Of a DNA stretch of 44,295 nt, positions 34,007 through 42,867 are shown in pieces. The translations under genes and the position numbers were made by a program. Where the stretch lies: NCBI GenBank assembly GCA_014879945.1, contig JACSRE010000099.1, forward strand, positions 1 to 44,295. Reading direction: 5' to 3'. The notes under the pieces were generated by a model. That model searched no databases, was not told where the DNA came from, and was given only the letters and a program-made list of their open reading frames with translations. This stretch comes from Myxococcus sp. (lineage in GTDB: Bacteria; Myxococcota; Myxococcia; Myxococcales; Myxococcaceae). The first letter of the stretch is position 1; every line of letters starts with the position of its first letter.

Positions 34007-34912
34007 TCACCGCTTCGGGAGCCCGGGCCGGGTGACGTCGACTCCCGGCACGCAGACGCCCAGCGCGGTGTCACACGTGGGCGCGAAGGCCGGGTCGATG
34101 CCCGAGCCCTTCGGGTGCCCGGCATCGAGGTCAGCCACGGGCGCGCAGTCGACGTCGCGCGTGCACGCCACCGCCGGGTAGAAGGCCACCACGTCGTAGC
34201 TGGCGACGCAGGCGCCCTCGGTCTGCGTCAGCGTCGCGGTGAAGGCGGTGCCCGGGACCTCGGCGGTGGCGAGCACCTGCACCTGCGAGAACTCGAAGGC
34301 CGCGCGCAGCGCCGGGAAGGTGGTCGGCCCGCCGTCGATGACGTCGACGGTGAGGGCGGGCAGCGCCTGCTCGGCGAGCATCGGCGCCGACACCCCGCAG
34401 CGCCCGTCGGTCGGCTCGCGCGGGAAGGCGCCCACGGCGTTCAGCTTCAACCGCTCCGGGTCGCTGGGGTCGACGCGGACGATGGGGTCCTCCACCACGC
34501 GGCAGGGGTTGGCGCCCGACGCGCTGCACGTCGCGCAGCCCGGCGACGCCTTGCCCTCGAAGCCCGCCTGGCAGTTGTTGCCCGCGTCCACGTCGGCCTT
34601 GAAGACGACGCCGCTCACCAGGTCGCTCAGCCGCCCGGGCCGCAGCGCCAGGGCGCCCGCGCCGGTGCCGGGAGGGACGTACGACTGCGCGCCCACGCGC
34701 ATCACCCGGAGCCTCTGCGCCTCGGTGCAGGCCCCCGTCGCCGAGGTCGAGGTCAACAGCGCCAGGTAGGGCGGGTTGCCGTTGAAGCCCTGCGTCGACA
34801 CCACCTGACACGGAGGCGCCGGCTGTGGCGCGAAGCACCCCGAGCCGATGGCGGCCGCGGCGCAGAAGGCGCTCGAGGCCAGGAGGAGCGGTCGTGTCAT
34901 GGGCGCGCGCAT
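34007..34912 (-). CDS. Lipoprotein coupled to TonB receptor
   Basis: A 301-residue protein whose ATG at 34912 overlaps the stop of the TonB-receptor gene by one base (TGATG). The lipobox is AAIGSGC. The protein has several Cys pairs (QAGFEGKASPGCATC, NPCRVVEDP, VACTRDVDCAPV) and a GDCA-like surface-lipoprotein pattern, ending CDTALGVCVPGVDV. No family is recognised. Close pairing with an outer-membrane TonB receptor suggests a SusD-like or surface-ligand-binding partner, but the sequence is not SusD-like, so this is inference from context. Confidence 0.72.
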   Translation of the reverse strand: MRAPMTRPLLLASSAFCAAAAIGSGCFAPQPAPPCQVVSTQGFNGNPPYLALLTSTSATGACTEAQRLRVMRVGAQSYVPPGTGAGALALRPGRLSDLVSGVVFKADVDAGNNCQAGFEGKASPGCATCSASGANPCRVVEDPIVRVDPSDPERLKLNAVGAFPREPTDGRCGVSAPMLAEQALPALTVDVIDGGPTTFPALRAAFEFSQVQVLATAEVPGTAFTATLTQTEGACVASYDVVAFYPAVACTRDVDCAPVADLDAGHPKGSGIDPAFAPTCDTALGVCVPGVDVTRPGLPKR

Positions 34913-37900
34913 CAGAAGGAGAGCCTCAGGCCGAGCTTGACCGACAGCGGCGCCTGGAACGCGGTGGGCTGCTTGAAGTTGCCGTTGAGGTCGGCGGTGG
35001 TGACGGGCACCGCGGCGCCGTTGACCTGCTTCTGCAGCACCGACTGACAGACCGGGCTGTTGCCCGAGAGGCAGGCCGCCTCGGACGCCGTCTTTCCATC
35101 GGGCACCGTCGCGGGCAGCACCTGGGCGGTGGAGAGCCGCTGCGACACCTCGGTGGCCTCCTGCAGGTTGAGCAGGTTGAAGACGTCGAGCGTCACCTGG
35201 AGCGTCTGCTCCTTCGACACCCTCCACGCCACGCCACCGCGCACGTTGAGGTGGTGCGTCCACGGGGTGCGGCCGGCGGCGCCGCGCGGCAGCACGAACG
35301 TCTCGTCGTCGCCGGCCGTCGGGTGCCACGCCAGGAAGCTGATGGGGGTGCCCGAGAGGCCCTCGTAGCTGACGCCGGCGAGCACGGTGACGTCGGGCGA
35401 GACCTCGAAGTCCTTCGCGACGTAGGCCTTGAACTGGTGCGTGCGGTCGCCGGGGAGCGGCCCGGTGCGGTTTTCCAGCAGGTCGCTCGCGTTGAAGTCG
35501 CTCCCCAGGCCGGGCTCGAGCTGGCCCGTCTCGGGGCGGAAGAGGCCGGCGTAGTTCCCGTAGAGGCTCGAGAGGGTGTAGCTGCCCTGCGCCAGCCAGC
35601 CGCTCGTGAAGGCGCGGCTCGCGTAGAGGGTGGCCGCGAAGTACTTGCGCTGCGCCGCGGGGAAGGCGGCGCCCAGGCCCGAGCCCGGGTTGCCGATGAA
35701 GGCCGTCGCGCCTTCGTCGCGCGAGAGGTCTTCGACCGCGTTCATCAACCACCGGTGGGTGCCGATGAGCCCCACGCGCAGGGCCGAGACGACCTCGTAC
35801 TCGAGGCCGGCGGTCAGCTCGCCGTTCGCCATCGGCTTGAGCGACGGGTCCACCAACAACCGGCCGGCGCCCAGGCGCACCACGTCGGGCGACGGCGCGA
35901 GCGGGTCGGCGTTGAGCGGCGTGGCGCTGCCGGTGCGGGTGATGGTGGTGGTGTTGCCCGAGAGCCCGCGGTCAGCGAGGTGGAGCGGCAGGCTCTGCTG
36001 CAGCACCGCGTAGTTCGCGAAGACCTTCGAGCGCCCCTGGCCGGTGAAGTCGTAGACGAGGCCCACCCGGGGCGAGAGCATGTTGTTGAGCGAGAGGCCC
36101 AGCTGCCCGTTGGAGTCGAACAGCTGCTGGGTGTCGTAGCGGAGCCCGGCGCTGAGGGTGACGGCGTCGAGCAGGCTCCAGCTGTCTTGCACGAAGAGCC
36201 CGGTGGCGAACTGGCTGGGCGCGGCGCGCACCACCAGCTGCGACACCGCGTCGTTGGGGCCCGCGAGGAAGGCGCCGTCGGCGGTGTCGAGCGTGCTGCC
36301 GCCGGGCGTGCTGCCCACCCGCGCAACCACGCCCGAGGTGGCGCGGCTCAGGCGCGCCTGGGTCCACTCCACGTCGGCGCCCGCGCGCACCTGGTGGTGC
36401 CCGAGGAGCTCGAAGCGGAGCGTCGCGTCGGCGCGCGCCTGCAGCCGGTCGGCCTGGGACTCCATGAGGAACCCCGGCCCGCCCAGCTGGTAGGTGGCGC
36501 CGGCGCCCGTCACCGGGCACGCCATGACGAAGCGGCTGAGCCCGCGCGAGGTGACGCGCCGGGTGGCGGTGAAGCCCGCCGGCTCGCAGAGGTCGGCCAC
36601 CTCGGGCGGCAGCGCCTCGAACTCGCGGATGGACAGCGGGGGCGCGCGACGCAGCTGCGTCTGCGGCGTGCCCGCCCAGCCGGTGGTGTCACCCGGCCTC
36701 GAGCCGTCGTTCGGCAACGTCGCCTGGTCGGTGCGGTTCCAGCCGAGGGTGGCGCTCACGCTCAGGTGCCGGTCGAAGAAGCTGCCGGCGTAGCGCAGCG
36801 ACGCGGTGGTGGACTCCGAGGTGGTGAGCAGCGCGCCGAAGGCCAGCGGCTCGAACACCGGCGCCACGCCTCGCTGCGGCCCGCCCGTCATCGACGCCGC
36901 CAGGGTGTGGCCCTCGGCGATGCGAAGGGTGAGCTTCCCGATCCACGTCAGCGCGCTGCGGTCGTCGAAGCGCGAAGCCCTGGCCAACCGCTCGGTGCGG
37001 ACCGCGCCGGTCGTCTCGTCGATGAGGAAGTCGGAGCCGTCGTCGGTGAGGAGGAAGCGCTGCACGTCGCGGGTGACGCGCTGGCGGTCGTACGACTGGG
37101 CGACGCCTCCGTAGAACCACAGCCGGTCCTTGATGACGGCGCCGCTCAGGTCTGCGCCGAAGTCGCCGGTGTTGTGGCGCGCCGTGGTGGTGAGGATGGA
37201 GGAGCCCAGGTCCGAAATGGGGCTCACCCTCGCCGTCAACGCGCCGGGCCACCAATGGCCCCACACCGAGCCGTGCAGCGCGTTGGAGCCCGACTTCGTC
37301 ACCACGTTCACCACGCCGCCGCTGGCCCGGCCGAGCTCGGGCCCCGCGCCGCCGGTGATGACGTCGACCCGCTCGAGGAACTCCAGGGGCAGCTGCGCGC
37401 CGCCGATGCCGACGCTGGTGCGCAGCGAGCCGAAGGTGGGGTCGTTCACCGTGACGCCGTCGATGACGTACAGGTTCTCTGGGCTCGACCCGCCGCTGAC
37501 GCCGAAGCCGTAGCGGTCTGCCGTCACCTGCGGCGCCGCCTGCACCAGCGCCTCGAAGGAGCGCTGACCGGTGGCGTTGGGGCGCACCAGCGGCACGCGG
37601 TCGATGAAGCCGGGGGTGATGGTGAGCCCCGAGGCGGCGGAGGTGGCGTCGACGACCGGCGCCCCCGACTCCGCGTCCTGGCCTCCATCGGCCGCTCGCG
37701 CGGTGGCGTCGTCGAGGCCCTGGCCTGCGTCGGCCGAGGCACGGGGCTCGACGGCGGCGCGGCCTGCGGCCGACGGGAGCAGCCCGGCGTCACGAGCGCG
37801 CGCAGCGTCGAGGTCTCGTGGGCCTCCGTTCAAGCTGGGCAGGCCGGCGTCACCGACGATGGCGCGCCCTGCGTCGGCGCCTCGCGGGCCTGCGTCAGAC

Positions 37901-38295
37901 GCGAGCTGACCGGCGCCAGCGGAAGGGAGCCCCGGCTCACCGGGTGTCCCTGCCGCCGCCAGCTCGAGCCTGGCGTTGATGCGCAGCGTGCGGTCCAGCT
38001 TCAGCTCGAGGTCGGCCCGGGTGAGCGTCAGGTAGGTCGGGCGCGCGAACCGCAGCGCGTAGGTGCCGGGTGGCAGCTCGACGATGCGGTAGATGCCGGC
38101 GTCGTTGGTGGTGAGTGTGCGCGCGGCCGCCAGTGAAGGAGACGTCGCGGTCACCACGACCCCGCCCAGCGGCTTGCCGGCGGCGTCGGTGACGGTGCCG
38201 GTCAGCGCGCAGGTGTTCTCGGACTGCGCCACGGCCGCCGACGCCACCAGGGCGACGGCCAGCGTGACGATCCTCGAGCGCGACGGGTTCGACAT
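34912..38295 (-). CDS. TonB-dependent receptor, Oar-like, with Asp/Ala/Gly linker
   Basis: A 1127-residue outer-membrane receptor from ATG 38295 (GAGG 6 bp upstream). An in-frame ATG at 38319 would bury the signal. A signal peptide (VTLAVALVASAAVAQ) precedes a carboxypeptidase-regulatory-like domain (about 30-112, TGTVTDAAGKPLGGVVV). An unusual 110-residue linker rich in Asp, Ala and Gly (114-222) comes next, then the plug (about 240-345, VIDGVTVNDP, GRASGGVVNVVTKSG) and the barrel, ending SVKLGLRLSF with a terminal Phe. Family members import large ligands or secrete proteases (Oar/PopC pair in Myxococcus). No TonB box is obvious. Confidence 0.88.
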   Translation of the reverse strand: MSNPSRSRIVTLAVALVASAAVAQSENTCALTGTVTDAAGKPLGGVVVTATSPSLAAARTLTTNDAGIYRIVELPPGTYALRFARPTYLTLTRADLELKLDRTLRINARLELAAAGTPGEPGLPSAGAGQLASDAGPRGADAGRAIVGDAGLPSLNGGPRDLDAARARDAGLLPSAAGRAAVEPRASADAGQGLDDATARAADGGQDAESGAPVVDATSAASGLTITPGFIDRVPLVRPNATGQRSFEALVQAAPQVTADRYGFGVSGGSSPENLYVIDGVTVNDPTFGSLRTSVGIGGAQLPLEFLERVDVITGGAGPELGRASGGVVNVVTKSGSNALHGSVWGHWWPGALTARVSPISDLGSSILTTTARHNTGDFGADLSGAVIKDRLWFYGGVAQSYDRQRVTRDVQRFLLTDDGSDFLIDETTGAVRTERLARASRFDDRSALTWIGKLTLRIAEGHTLAASMTGGPQRGVAPVFEPLAFGALLTTSESTTASLRYAGSFFDRHLSVSATLGWNRTDQATLPNDGSRPGDTTGWAGTPQTQLRRAPPLSIREFEALPPEVADLCEPAGFTATRRVTSRGLSRFVMACPVTGAGATYQLGGPGFLMESQADRLQARADATLRFELLGHHQVRAGADVEWTQARLSRATSGVVARVGSTPGGSTLDTADGAFLAGPNDAVSQLVVRAAPSQFATGLFVQDSWSLLDAVTLSAGLRYDTQQLFDSNGQLGLSLNNMLSPRVGLVYDFTGQGRSKVFANYAVLQQSLPLHLADRGLSGNTTTITRTGSATPLNADPLAPSPDVVRLGAGRLLVDPSLKPMANGELTAGLEYEVVSALRVGLIGTHRWLMNAVEDLSRDEGATAFIGNPGSGLGAAFPAAQRKYFAATLYASRAFTSGWLAQGSYTLSSLYGNYAGLFRPETGQLEPGLGSDFNASDLLENRTGPLPGDRTHQFKAYVAKDFEVSPDVTVLAGVSYEGLSGTPISFLAWHPTAGDDETFVLPRGAAGRTPWTHHLNVRGGVAWRVSKEQTLQVTLDVFNLLNLQEATEVSQRLSTAQVLPATVPDGKTASEAACLSGNSPVCQSVLQKQVNGAAVPVTTADLNGNFKQPTAFQAPLSVKLGLRLSF

Positions 38296-38346
38296 GGAGC
38301 CTCTTTGGGTCTGCCTCACGACGACGACTCACTCGAGGCGCGGCAC

Positions 38347-38374
38347 ACCCTAGCGGTGGACCATCAGCTGTCAA
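38347..38374 (-). promoter_or_regulatory. Sigma-70-type promoter of the TonB-receptor gene
   Basis: On the minus strand, TTGACA (38374-38369) is separated by 16 bp from TAGGGT (38352-38347). The -35 is perfect, while the -10 keeps the first, second and last consensus bases. The -10 lies about 52 bp upstream of the chosen ATG. The pattern fits vegetative promoters of high-GC bacteria. Confidence 0.5.
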
Positions 38375-38589
38375 TGAGCGCCGGGCGTCCTCTCCGGAGG
38401 ATGCGCGCGTGGACGCCACCAGGACTCTCGAGGCGTGAGAGCGCTGGGCGTGATGAGGGCGATGGCGAAGCGGCTGCGCAGGCGCTCCTCGAGGCCGGGA
38501 ATCTCGCTGGGCACCGGGCGGCCGTCATCACCACGGCCTTCGCGGTCGGCGTGGCGCTTGCTCCCGCGCCTCGAGGGGAGGGCATCTTC

Positions 38590-40161
38590 ATGCTCGCGAG
38601 GGTCAGGTCGGGCGCGCTGGTGGGAATCGAAGCGGTCGTCGTCGAGGTCGAGGTCGACATGGCGCTCGGCTTGCCGTTCTTCAACGTGGTGGGGCTGCCC
38701 GACGGCGCGGTGAAAGAGAGCAAGGTGCGCGTGGTGTCGGCGCTGAAGAACTGCGGCTTTGTGTTGCCGCAGAAGCGCATCACGGTGAACCTCGCCCCGG
38801 CCGACCTGAAGAAGGAAGGGGCGACCTTCGAGGTGCCCATCGCGCTCGGAGTGCTGGCGGCCGGAGGGCTGCTCGAGCCCGAGGCCCTCGAGCACTACCT
38901 CTTCGGTGGGGAGCTCTCGCTCGACGGCGCGGTGAAGCCGATTCGGGGCGTGCTCCCGCTGGCCCTCGCGGCGCGCGACGCGGGCTTTCGTGGCGTGCTG
39001 GTGCCGCAGGCCAACGCCGCCGAGGCCGCGCTGGTCGACCGCATCGAGGTGATCCCCGTCGCGACGATTCAAGAGGCCGTCGCGCACCTGTCGGGCGACG
39101 CGCCGCTCCCGGCGTTCCAGCGCGGTGGGCCTGCCGGAGCGGCTCGGCCAGTGCACGCCCTCGACATGGCCGACGTGCGCGGGCAGGACGACGTGAAGGA
39201 CGCGTTCGAGCTGGCCGCCGCCGGGGGGCACAACGTGCTGGTCTGCGGCCCGCCTGGCTCGGGCAAGACGATGCTGGCGCGCCGGCTCCCGTCCATTCTC
39301 CCGGCGATGCGCTTCGAAGAGGCGCTCGACGTCACCCGCATCTACTCGGTGCTGGGGTTGGTGCCGCCCGACGCCGCGCTCGTTCGAGAGCGCCCTTTTC
39401 GCGCGCCGCACCACACCATCAGCGACGCCGGCCTCGTCGGCGGGGGCCCGCAGGCGCGCCCGGGAGAGCTGTCGATGGCCCACCGCGGCGTGCTGTTCCT
39501 CGACGAGCTGCCCGAGTTCCGCCGGCACGTGCTCGAGGTGCTCCGCCAGCCGCTCGAGGAGGGCGTCATTCGCCTCGCGCGCGCCAACCAGCACGTCAGC
39601 TACCCGTGTGAGGTGATGTTGGTGGCCGCGATGAACCCGTGCCCGTGCGGCTACTTCAACGTCGCGGAGCGGCAGTGCGAGTGCGCCCGCAGCCGCGTGC
39701 TCGACTACCACGCGCGCATCTCGGGCCCGCTGCTCGACCGCATCGACATCACCATGCAGTCGCGGCCGGTCGAGGTGAACACCATGACGCAGCTGAACCA
39801 GCGCCGGCTGCCCTCGGCGCACTACCGCGACCGGGTGGAGGCCGCGCGTGAGCGCCAGGCCCACCGCTTCGCCGACGCGCCCGGGGTGTTGACCAACGCG
39901 CAGATGACGCCGCAGCACCTGGCCACGTTCTGCACCTTGAACGCGCGCTCCCAGCGGCTGCTGTCACACGCGGTCGATCGCTTCGGGCTCTCGGCGCGCG
40001 CGCACGACCGCATCTTGAAGCTGTCGCGCACCCGCGCCGACCTCGAGGCCCGCCCCGACATCTCGGAGCAGGACCTCGCCTTCGCCATCAGCTGCCGGGT
40101 CATCGACCGCCGCAGCTGGTTGGGCGCGCTGCCGCCGGAGCTCTCGGCCAGCGGCGCCTGA
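38590..40161 (+). CDS. comM: YifB/ComM family Mg-chelatase-like AAA+ ATPase
   Basis: A 523-residue protein. The N-terminal Lon-type/ChlI domain starts LARVRSGALVGIEAVVVEVE and contains LPFFNVVGLPDGAVKESKVR. Walker A is GPPGSGKT (220-227) and Walker B is LFLDE with D305-E306. A C4 zinc-like group follows (NPCPCGY, QCECARS), then arginine-finger and sensor regions (GPLLDRIDI). ComM helps natural transformation by branch migration of incoming single strands; related YifB proteins are widespread. ATG 38590 fits the family length (about 505-525). An upstream frame from 38305 is non-homologous. Divergent from the TonB-receptor gene. Confidence 0.92.
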   Translation: MLARVRSGALVGIEAVVVEVEVDMALGLPFFNVVGLPDGAVKESKVRVVSALKNCGFVLPQKRITVNLAPADLKKEGATFEVPIALGVLAAGGLLEPEALEHYLFGGELSLDGAVKPIRGVLPLALAARDAGFRGVLVPQANAAEAALVDRIEVIPVATIQEAVAHLSGDAPLPAFQRGGPAGAARPVHALDMADVRGQDDVKDAFELAAAGGHNVLVCGPPGSGKTMLARRLPSILPAMRFEEALDVTRIYSVLGLVPPDAALVRERPFRAPHHTISDAGLVGGGPQARPGELSMAHRGVLFLDELPEFRRHVLEVLRQPLEEGVIRLARANQHVSYPCEVMLVAAMNPCPCGYFNVAERQCECARSRVLDYHARISGPLLDRIDITMQSRPVEVNTMTQLNQRRLPSAHYRDRVEAARERQAHRFADAPGVLTNAQMTPQHLATFCTLNARSQRLLSHAVDRFGLSARAHDRILKLSRTRADLEARPDISEQDLAFAISCRVIDRRSWLGALPPELSASGA

Positions 40162-40203
40162 GCCTGCCGTCGAGTGGCGTGAGGAGACCAGGTCGTGCGC
40201 GCG

Positions 40204-41955
40204 TCAGCGCTGCTCGGAGTAGACCTCGACGAACTCCTCGGCGCTGAAGCTGTTGTTGAACTTCGTCGAGAGGCCGAGCGCGTGCTGCGGGTTCACCACG
40301 TGGCTCGCGGCGGTCTTGGCCACGTCGAGGCGGGTGATCTCGTTGCGGAAGAGGTCGAGCACCTGCGAGAGCTGCAGCGCCGTCAGGCCGTGGCGGGCGA
40401 CCATCTTCTCGAACATGTCTTCGCGGGTGATCTCGTTCATCACCGCGCGCAGCGACTGAATCATCCCTCCGAAGACGCTCGCGTCCATCGCCATGAAGCC
40501 GTTGCGCATCAGGCCACACCCGGGGTCGTTGGGGCCCGTGCCGCAGTCGCGCACGCCCACCGGCTGCATCACCGCGGGCTGCACCGGAGGCGGCGGCACG
40601 CCCCGCTCATCGACGCGCACCGTCATGCCTGGCACCTGAACGAAGACCCCCGGCTGCACCACCGCCGGCTGGGGCTGGCCGGGCTGCACTACCACCCCGG
40701 GCTGCACCACCACGCCCGGCTGCGGCACCCCCGGCACCTGCAGGAGCACGCCCCCCGGGCCGACCATGCCCGGCTGCCACGGCACCCCGGGCGACTGCTG
40801 CGCCATCAGCTGGGTGTACGAGGTCTGCATCATCGAGCTGCGGAACTTCACCGAGAAGCCGATGGCGTGCTGCGGGTTGACCAGCCGCGGCGCGGCCCGC
40901 TGCGCGAAGTCGAGCTTCGTCATCTCGCTGGAGAAGAGGTCGAGCATCGGGCCGAACTGCGCGGCGGTGAGCGAGTTGTTCTGCAGCATGCTGGCGGCCA
41001 TCGAGCTGCGCATCATGTCGGAGCGGTTGTTGCGCAGGCTCTGGAAGAAGCCCTGGTACGTCGCGGCGTCCATCGCGAGCTGGCCGTCGCGCACCATCAG
41101 GCAGCCCGGGTCATCGGCGCCGGCCCCACAGTCACGGCGCACCACCACCGGCGGAGGCGGCGGCACCTGCTGGCGCGGCAGGTTCACCCTGAACGCGACC
41201 TCCCGGAAGGCGAGCTCCTGGCCCTGGCCGTCGAACACCGCGACGTGCGCGATGAAGCGGCCGTTCGAGAAGTCCTCTTCGGCCAGCGTCGAGTAGCGCA
41301 GCAGGTGGTTGTAGGCGTTGCGCCACACGAAGGGCGCGGTCGGCACCGTCCACACCTGGGTCGTCACCCACGCGCTCCAGTCGCCCTCGAAGGAGCGGAA
41401 CCGCGTCGCCACGTAGAAGCCCTGGCCCTGCATCGCCTCGAAGCGCACCTCGGGCAGGCTCAGCTGAACGGCCCGCTCGTTCTCGAACGGCACGCTCCCG
41501 TTCACCTTGATGGGCGCCATTTGCACGAAGGGCGTCAGCGGCGCCTCGGGCGCTCCGCGGCGCTTGTCCCGCCGGCTGCCGCCCCCGCGGGTGTCGCCCC
41601 ACATCGCGACGCGCACGTTCTCGAGGCCGTCGAGCCCGCGCTGAATGTCTTCGGTGACGCCGATGGGGCAGGCGGCGAACGGCGCCTGCTGGCCGATGGC
41701 GGCGAGCTCGGTGCGCACCAGGTTCAGCTCCAGCAGCGGCGAGGTCTGCTTGTCCAGGCCGTCGATGCGGTCGATGAGCGCGTTGAGGGCCGGGCCGACC
41801 TGCTGGCGGCAGCGCCCGTTCGAGCGCTGTGCGCGGTCAAAGGCGTCTTCGACGGCGTCTGCGGCGGTGTTGAGGGGCCGCTTCCAGGGCTGCGCGGAAG
41901 CGAGCGAGGCGGCCAGCGTGAGCGTTGCGCAGAGGGTGTGAATCAGGTGTCTCAT
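40204..41955 (-). CDS. Exported protein with two DUF4476 domains
   Basis: A 583-residue protein from ATG 41955 with a signal peptide (TLTLAASLASA). Residues about 30-270 form an uncharacterised region containing IKVNGSVPFENERAVQLSLP and VRVAMWGDT. Two DUF4476 domains follow, each preceded by a DCGxGxxDPGC motif: the first near 290-400 (MDAATYQGFFQSL, NPQHAIGFS) and the second near 480-583 (MDASVFGGMIQSL, NPQHALGLS). They are joined by a Pro/Gln/Val-rich linker built of VVQPGV units. DUF4476 domains are small helical modules of unknown role found on exported proteins. A divergent neighbour (42130) carries the same domain, so they are paralogues. Confidence 0.8.
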   Translation of the reverse strand: MRHLIHTLCATLTLAASLASAQPWKRPLNTAADAVEDAFDRAQRSNGRCRQQVGPALNALIDRIDGLDKQTSPLLELNLVRTELAAIGQQAPFAACPIGVTEDIQRGLDGLENVRVAMWGDTRGGGSRRDKRRGAPEAPLTPFVQMAPIKVNGSVPFENERAVQLSLPEVRFEAMQGQGFYVATRFRSFEGDWSAWVTTQVWTVPTAPFVWRNAYNHLLRYSTLAEEDFSNGRFIAHVAVFDGQGQELAFREVAFRVNLPRQQVPPPPPVVVRRDCGAGADDPGCLMVRDGQLAMDAATYQGFFQSLRNNRSDMMRSSMAASMLQNNSLTAAQFGPMLDLFSSEMTKLDFAQRAAPRLVNPQHAIGFSVKFRSSMMQTSYTQLMAQQSPGVPWQPGMVGPGGVLLQVPGVPQPGVVVQPGVVVQPGQPQPAVVQPGVFVQVPGMTVRVDERGVPPPPVQPAVMQPVGVRDCGTGPNDPGCGLMRNGFMAMDASVFGGMIQSLRAVMNEITREDMFEKMVARHGLTALQLSQVLDLFRNEITRLDVAKTAASHVVNPQHALGLSTKFNNSFSAEEFVEVYSEQR

Positions 41956-42034
41956 GATCCGTCCGTGGTGAGCTGTTGAGGCCGAAAAAGACGCTGAAAA
42001 ATCACAGGGATTCAAGGCGCAGAAACAAAGCAGC

Positions 42035-42074
42035 GGGGTGGATCGGATTCCACCACCCCGGCAACCAAGGTGGT
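42035..42074. promoter_or_regulatory. Two mutually exclusive hairpins in the leader between DUF4476 genes
   Basis: GGGGTGG (42035-42041) can pair with CCACCCC (42053-42059). Alternatively ACCACC (42052-42057) can pair with GGTGGT (42069-42074). The two stems share bases, so only one can form. They lie in the 174-bp divergent intergenic region. An A-rich block (41983-42031) beside them stands out from the GC-rich surroundings. Confidence 0.35.
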
Positions 42075-42129
42075 CGCGGAGCGGTGTTTCGATACAACGC
42101 CCTGCCTCGACCCCAAACAGGAGCAGACG

Positions 42130-42843
42130 ATGAAGCAGCTGATGAGCGCAGCGGTGGTGATGATGTCGTGTCTGTCGTCGATGGCCTTCGCGCAGGAGCA
42201 CGATGACGACGACACCGCGGTCGAGGTGATGATGCCCGGCGCGGCGGTGCAGGTCCGCCAGGGCGGCAGCTCAGCGACGGTGGTGGTGCCCGGCGCCGCG
42301 GTGCAGGCCAACGTGAACGTGCGCACCACCACGCAGACGACCGGCGTCGTCCTCCAGGCGCCCGGGGTCGTGGTGCACCAACAGCCGGTCATCGTGCGCG
42401 AGCAGGTCATCGTTCAGCAGCCGGTCGTCGTGCGCGAGCAGGTCATCGTGCGGGAGCAGGTCGTGCAGCAGCCCGTCGCCTTCCGCGACTGCGGCACCGG
42501 CCCCAACGACCCTGGCTGCACCATGCGCAAGAACGGGCAGCTCCCGATGGACGGCGCCACCTTCGGCGGCGTGCTCAAGACGCTGCGCGCCCAGAAGAAC
42601 AGCATCACCCGCGAAGAGATGGCCACCAAGATGCTCGCGCGGAACTTCCTCACCGCCGCCCAGCTCGGCCTGGTGATGGACGCGTTCTCGGACCACTCCA
42701 TCACCCAGCTCGACGTCGCCAAGGCCGTCGCGCCCAACGTCGTCAACCCGCAGCACGCGCTCAGCCACTCGACCAAGTTCCAGAACTCCATCTCGGCCGA
42801 GGAGTACGTCGAGGTGATGTCGGCCCAGTCGTCGGGGCAGTGA
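42130..42843 (+). CDS. Exported DUF4476 protein
   Basis: A 237-residue protein from ATG 42130 (AGGAG 6 bp upstream) with a signal peptide (SAAVVMMSCLSSMAFA). Residues about 25-115 are a Val/Gln/Arg-rich repeat (VIVREQVIVQQPVVVREQVI) that resembles the VVQPGV linker of the divergent gene. Then come CGTGPNDPGC and one DUF4476 domain (about 137-237: MDGATFGGVLKTL, NPQHALSHS). The shared DCGTGPNDPGC motif and domain show common descent with the 40204-41955 product. Such proteins may be surface or periplasmic scaffolds; the function is not known. Confidence 0.82.
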   Translation: MKQLMSAAVVMMSCLSSMAFAQEHDDDDTAVEVMMPGAAVQVRQGGSSATVVVPGAAVQANVNVRTTTQTTGVVLQAPGVVVHQQPVIVREQVIVQQPVVVREQVIVREQVVQQPVAFRDCGTGPNDPGCTMRKNGQLPMDGATFGGVLKTLRAQKNSITREEMATKMLARNFLTAAQLGLVMDAFSDHSITQLDVAKAVAPNVVNPQHALSHSTKFQNSISAEEYVEVMSAQSSGQ

Positions 42844-42867
42844 GCGAGGCTGCGCCGGCGCGCGACG

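Noticed and set aside
34825-38136. A 1103-codon open frame on the plus strand opposite the TonB receptor
   Set aside because: It is antisense to a well-supported receptor, has no domain pattern and is Arg/Gly/Ala-rich. Long antisense frames are expected from the extreme third-position GC bias.
38305-38589. N-terminal extension of the ComM-like protein
   Set aside because: The in-frame segment has no similarity to the family, contains the probable promoter of the divergent gene, and the ATG at 38590 gives the family's normal length and first strand.
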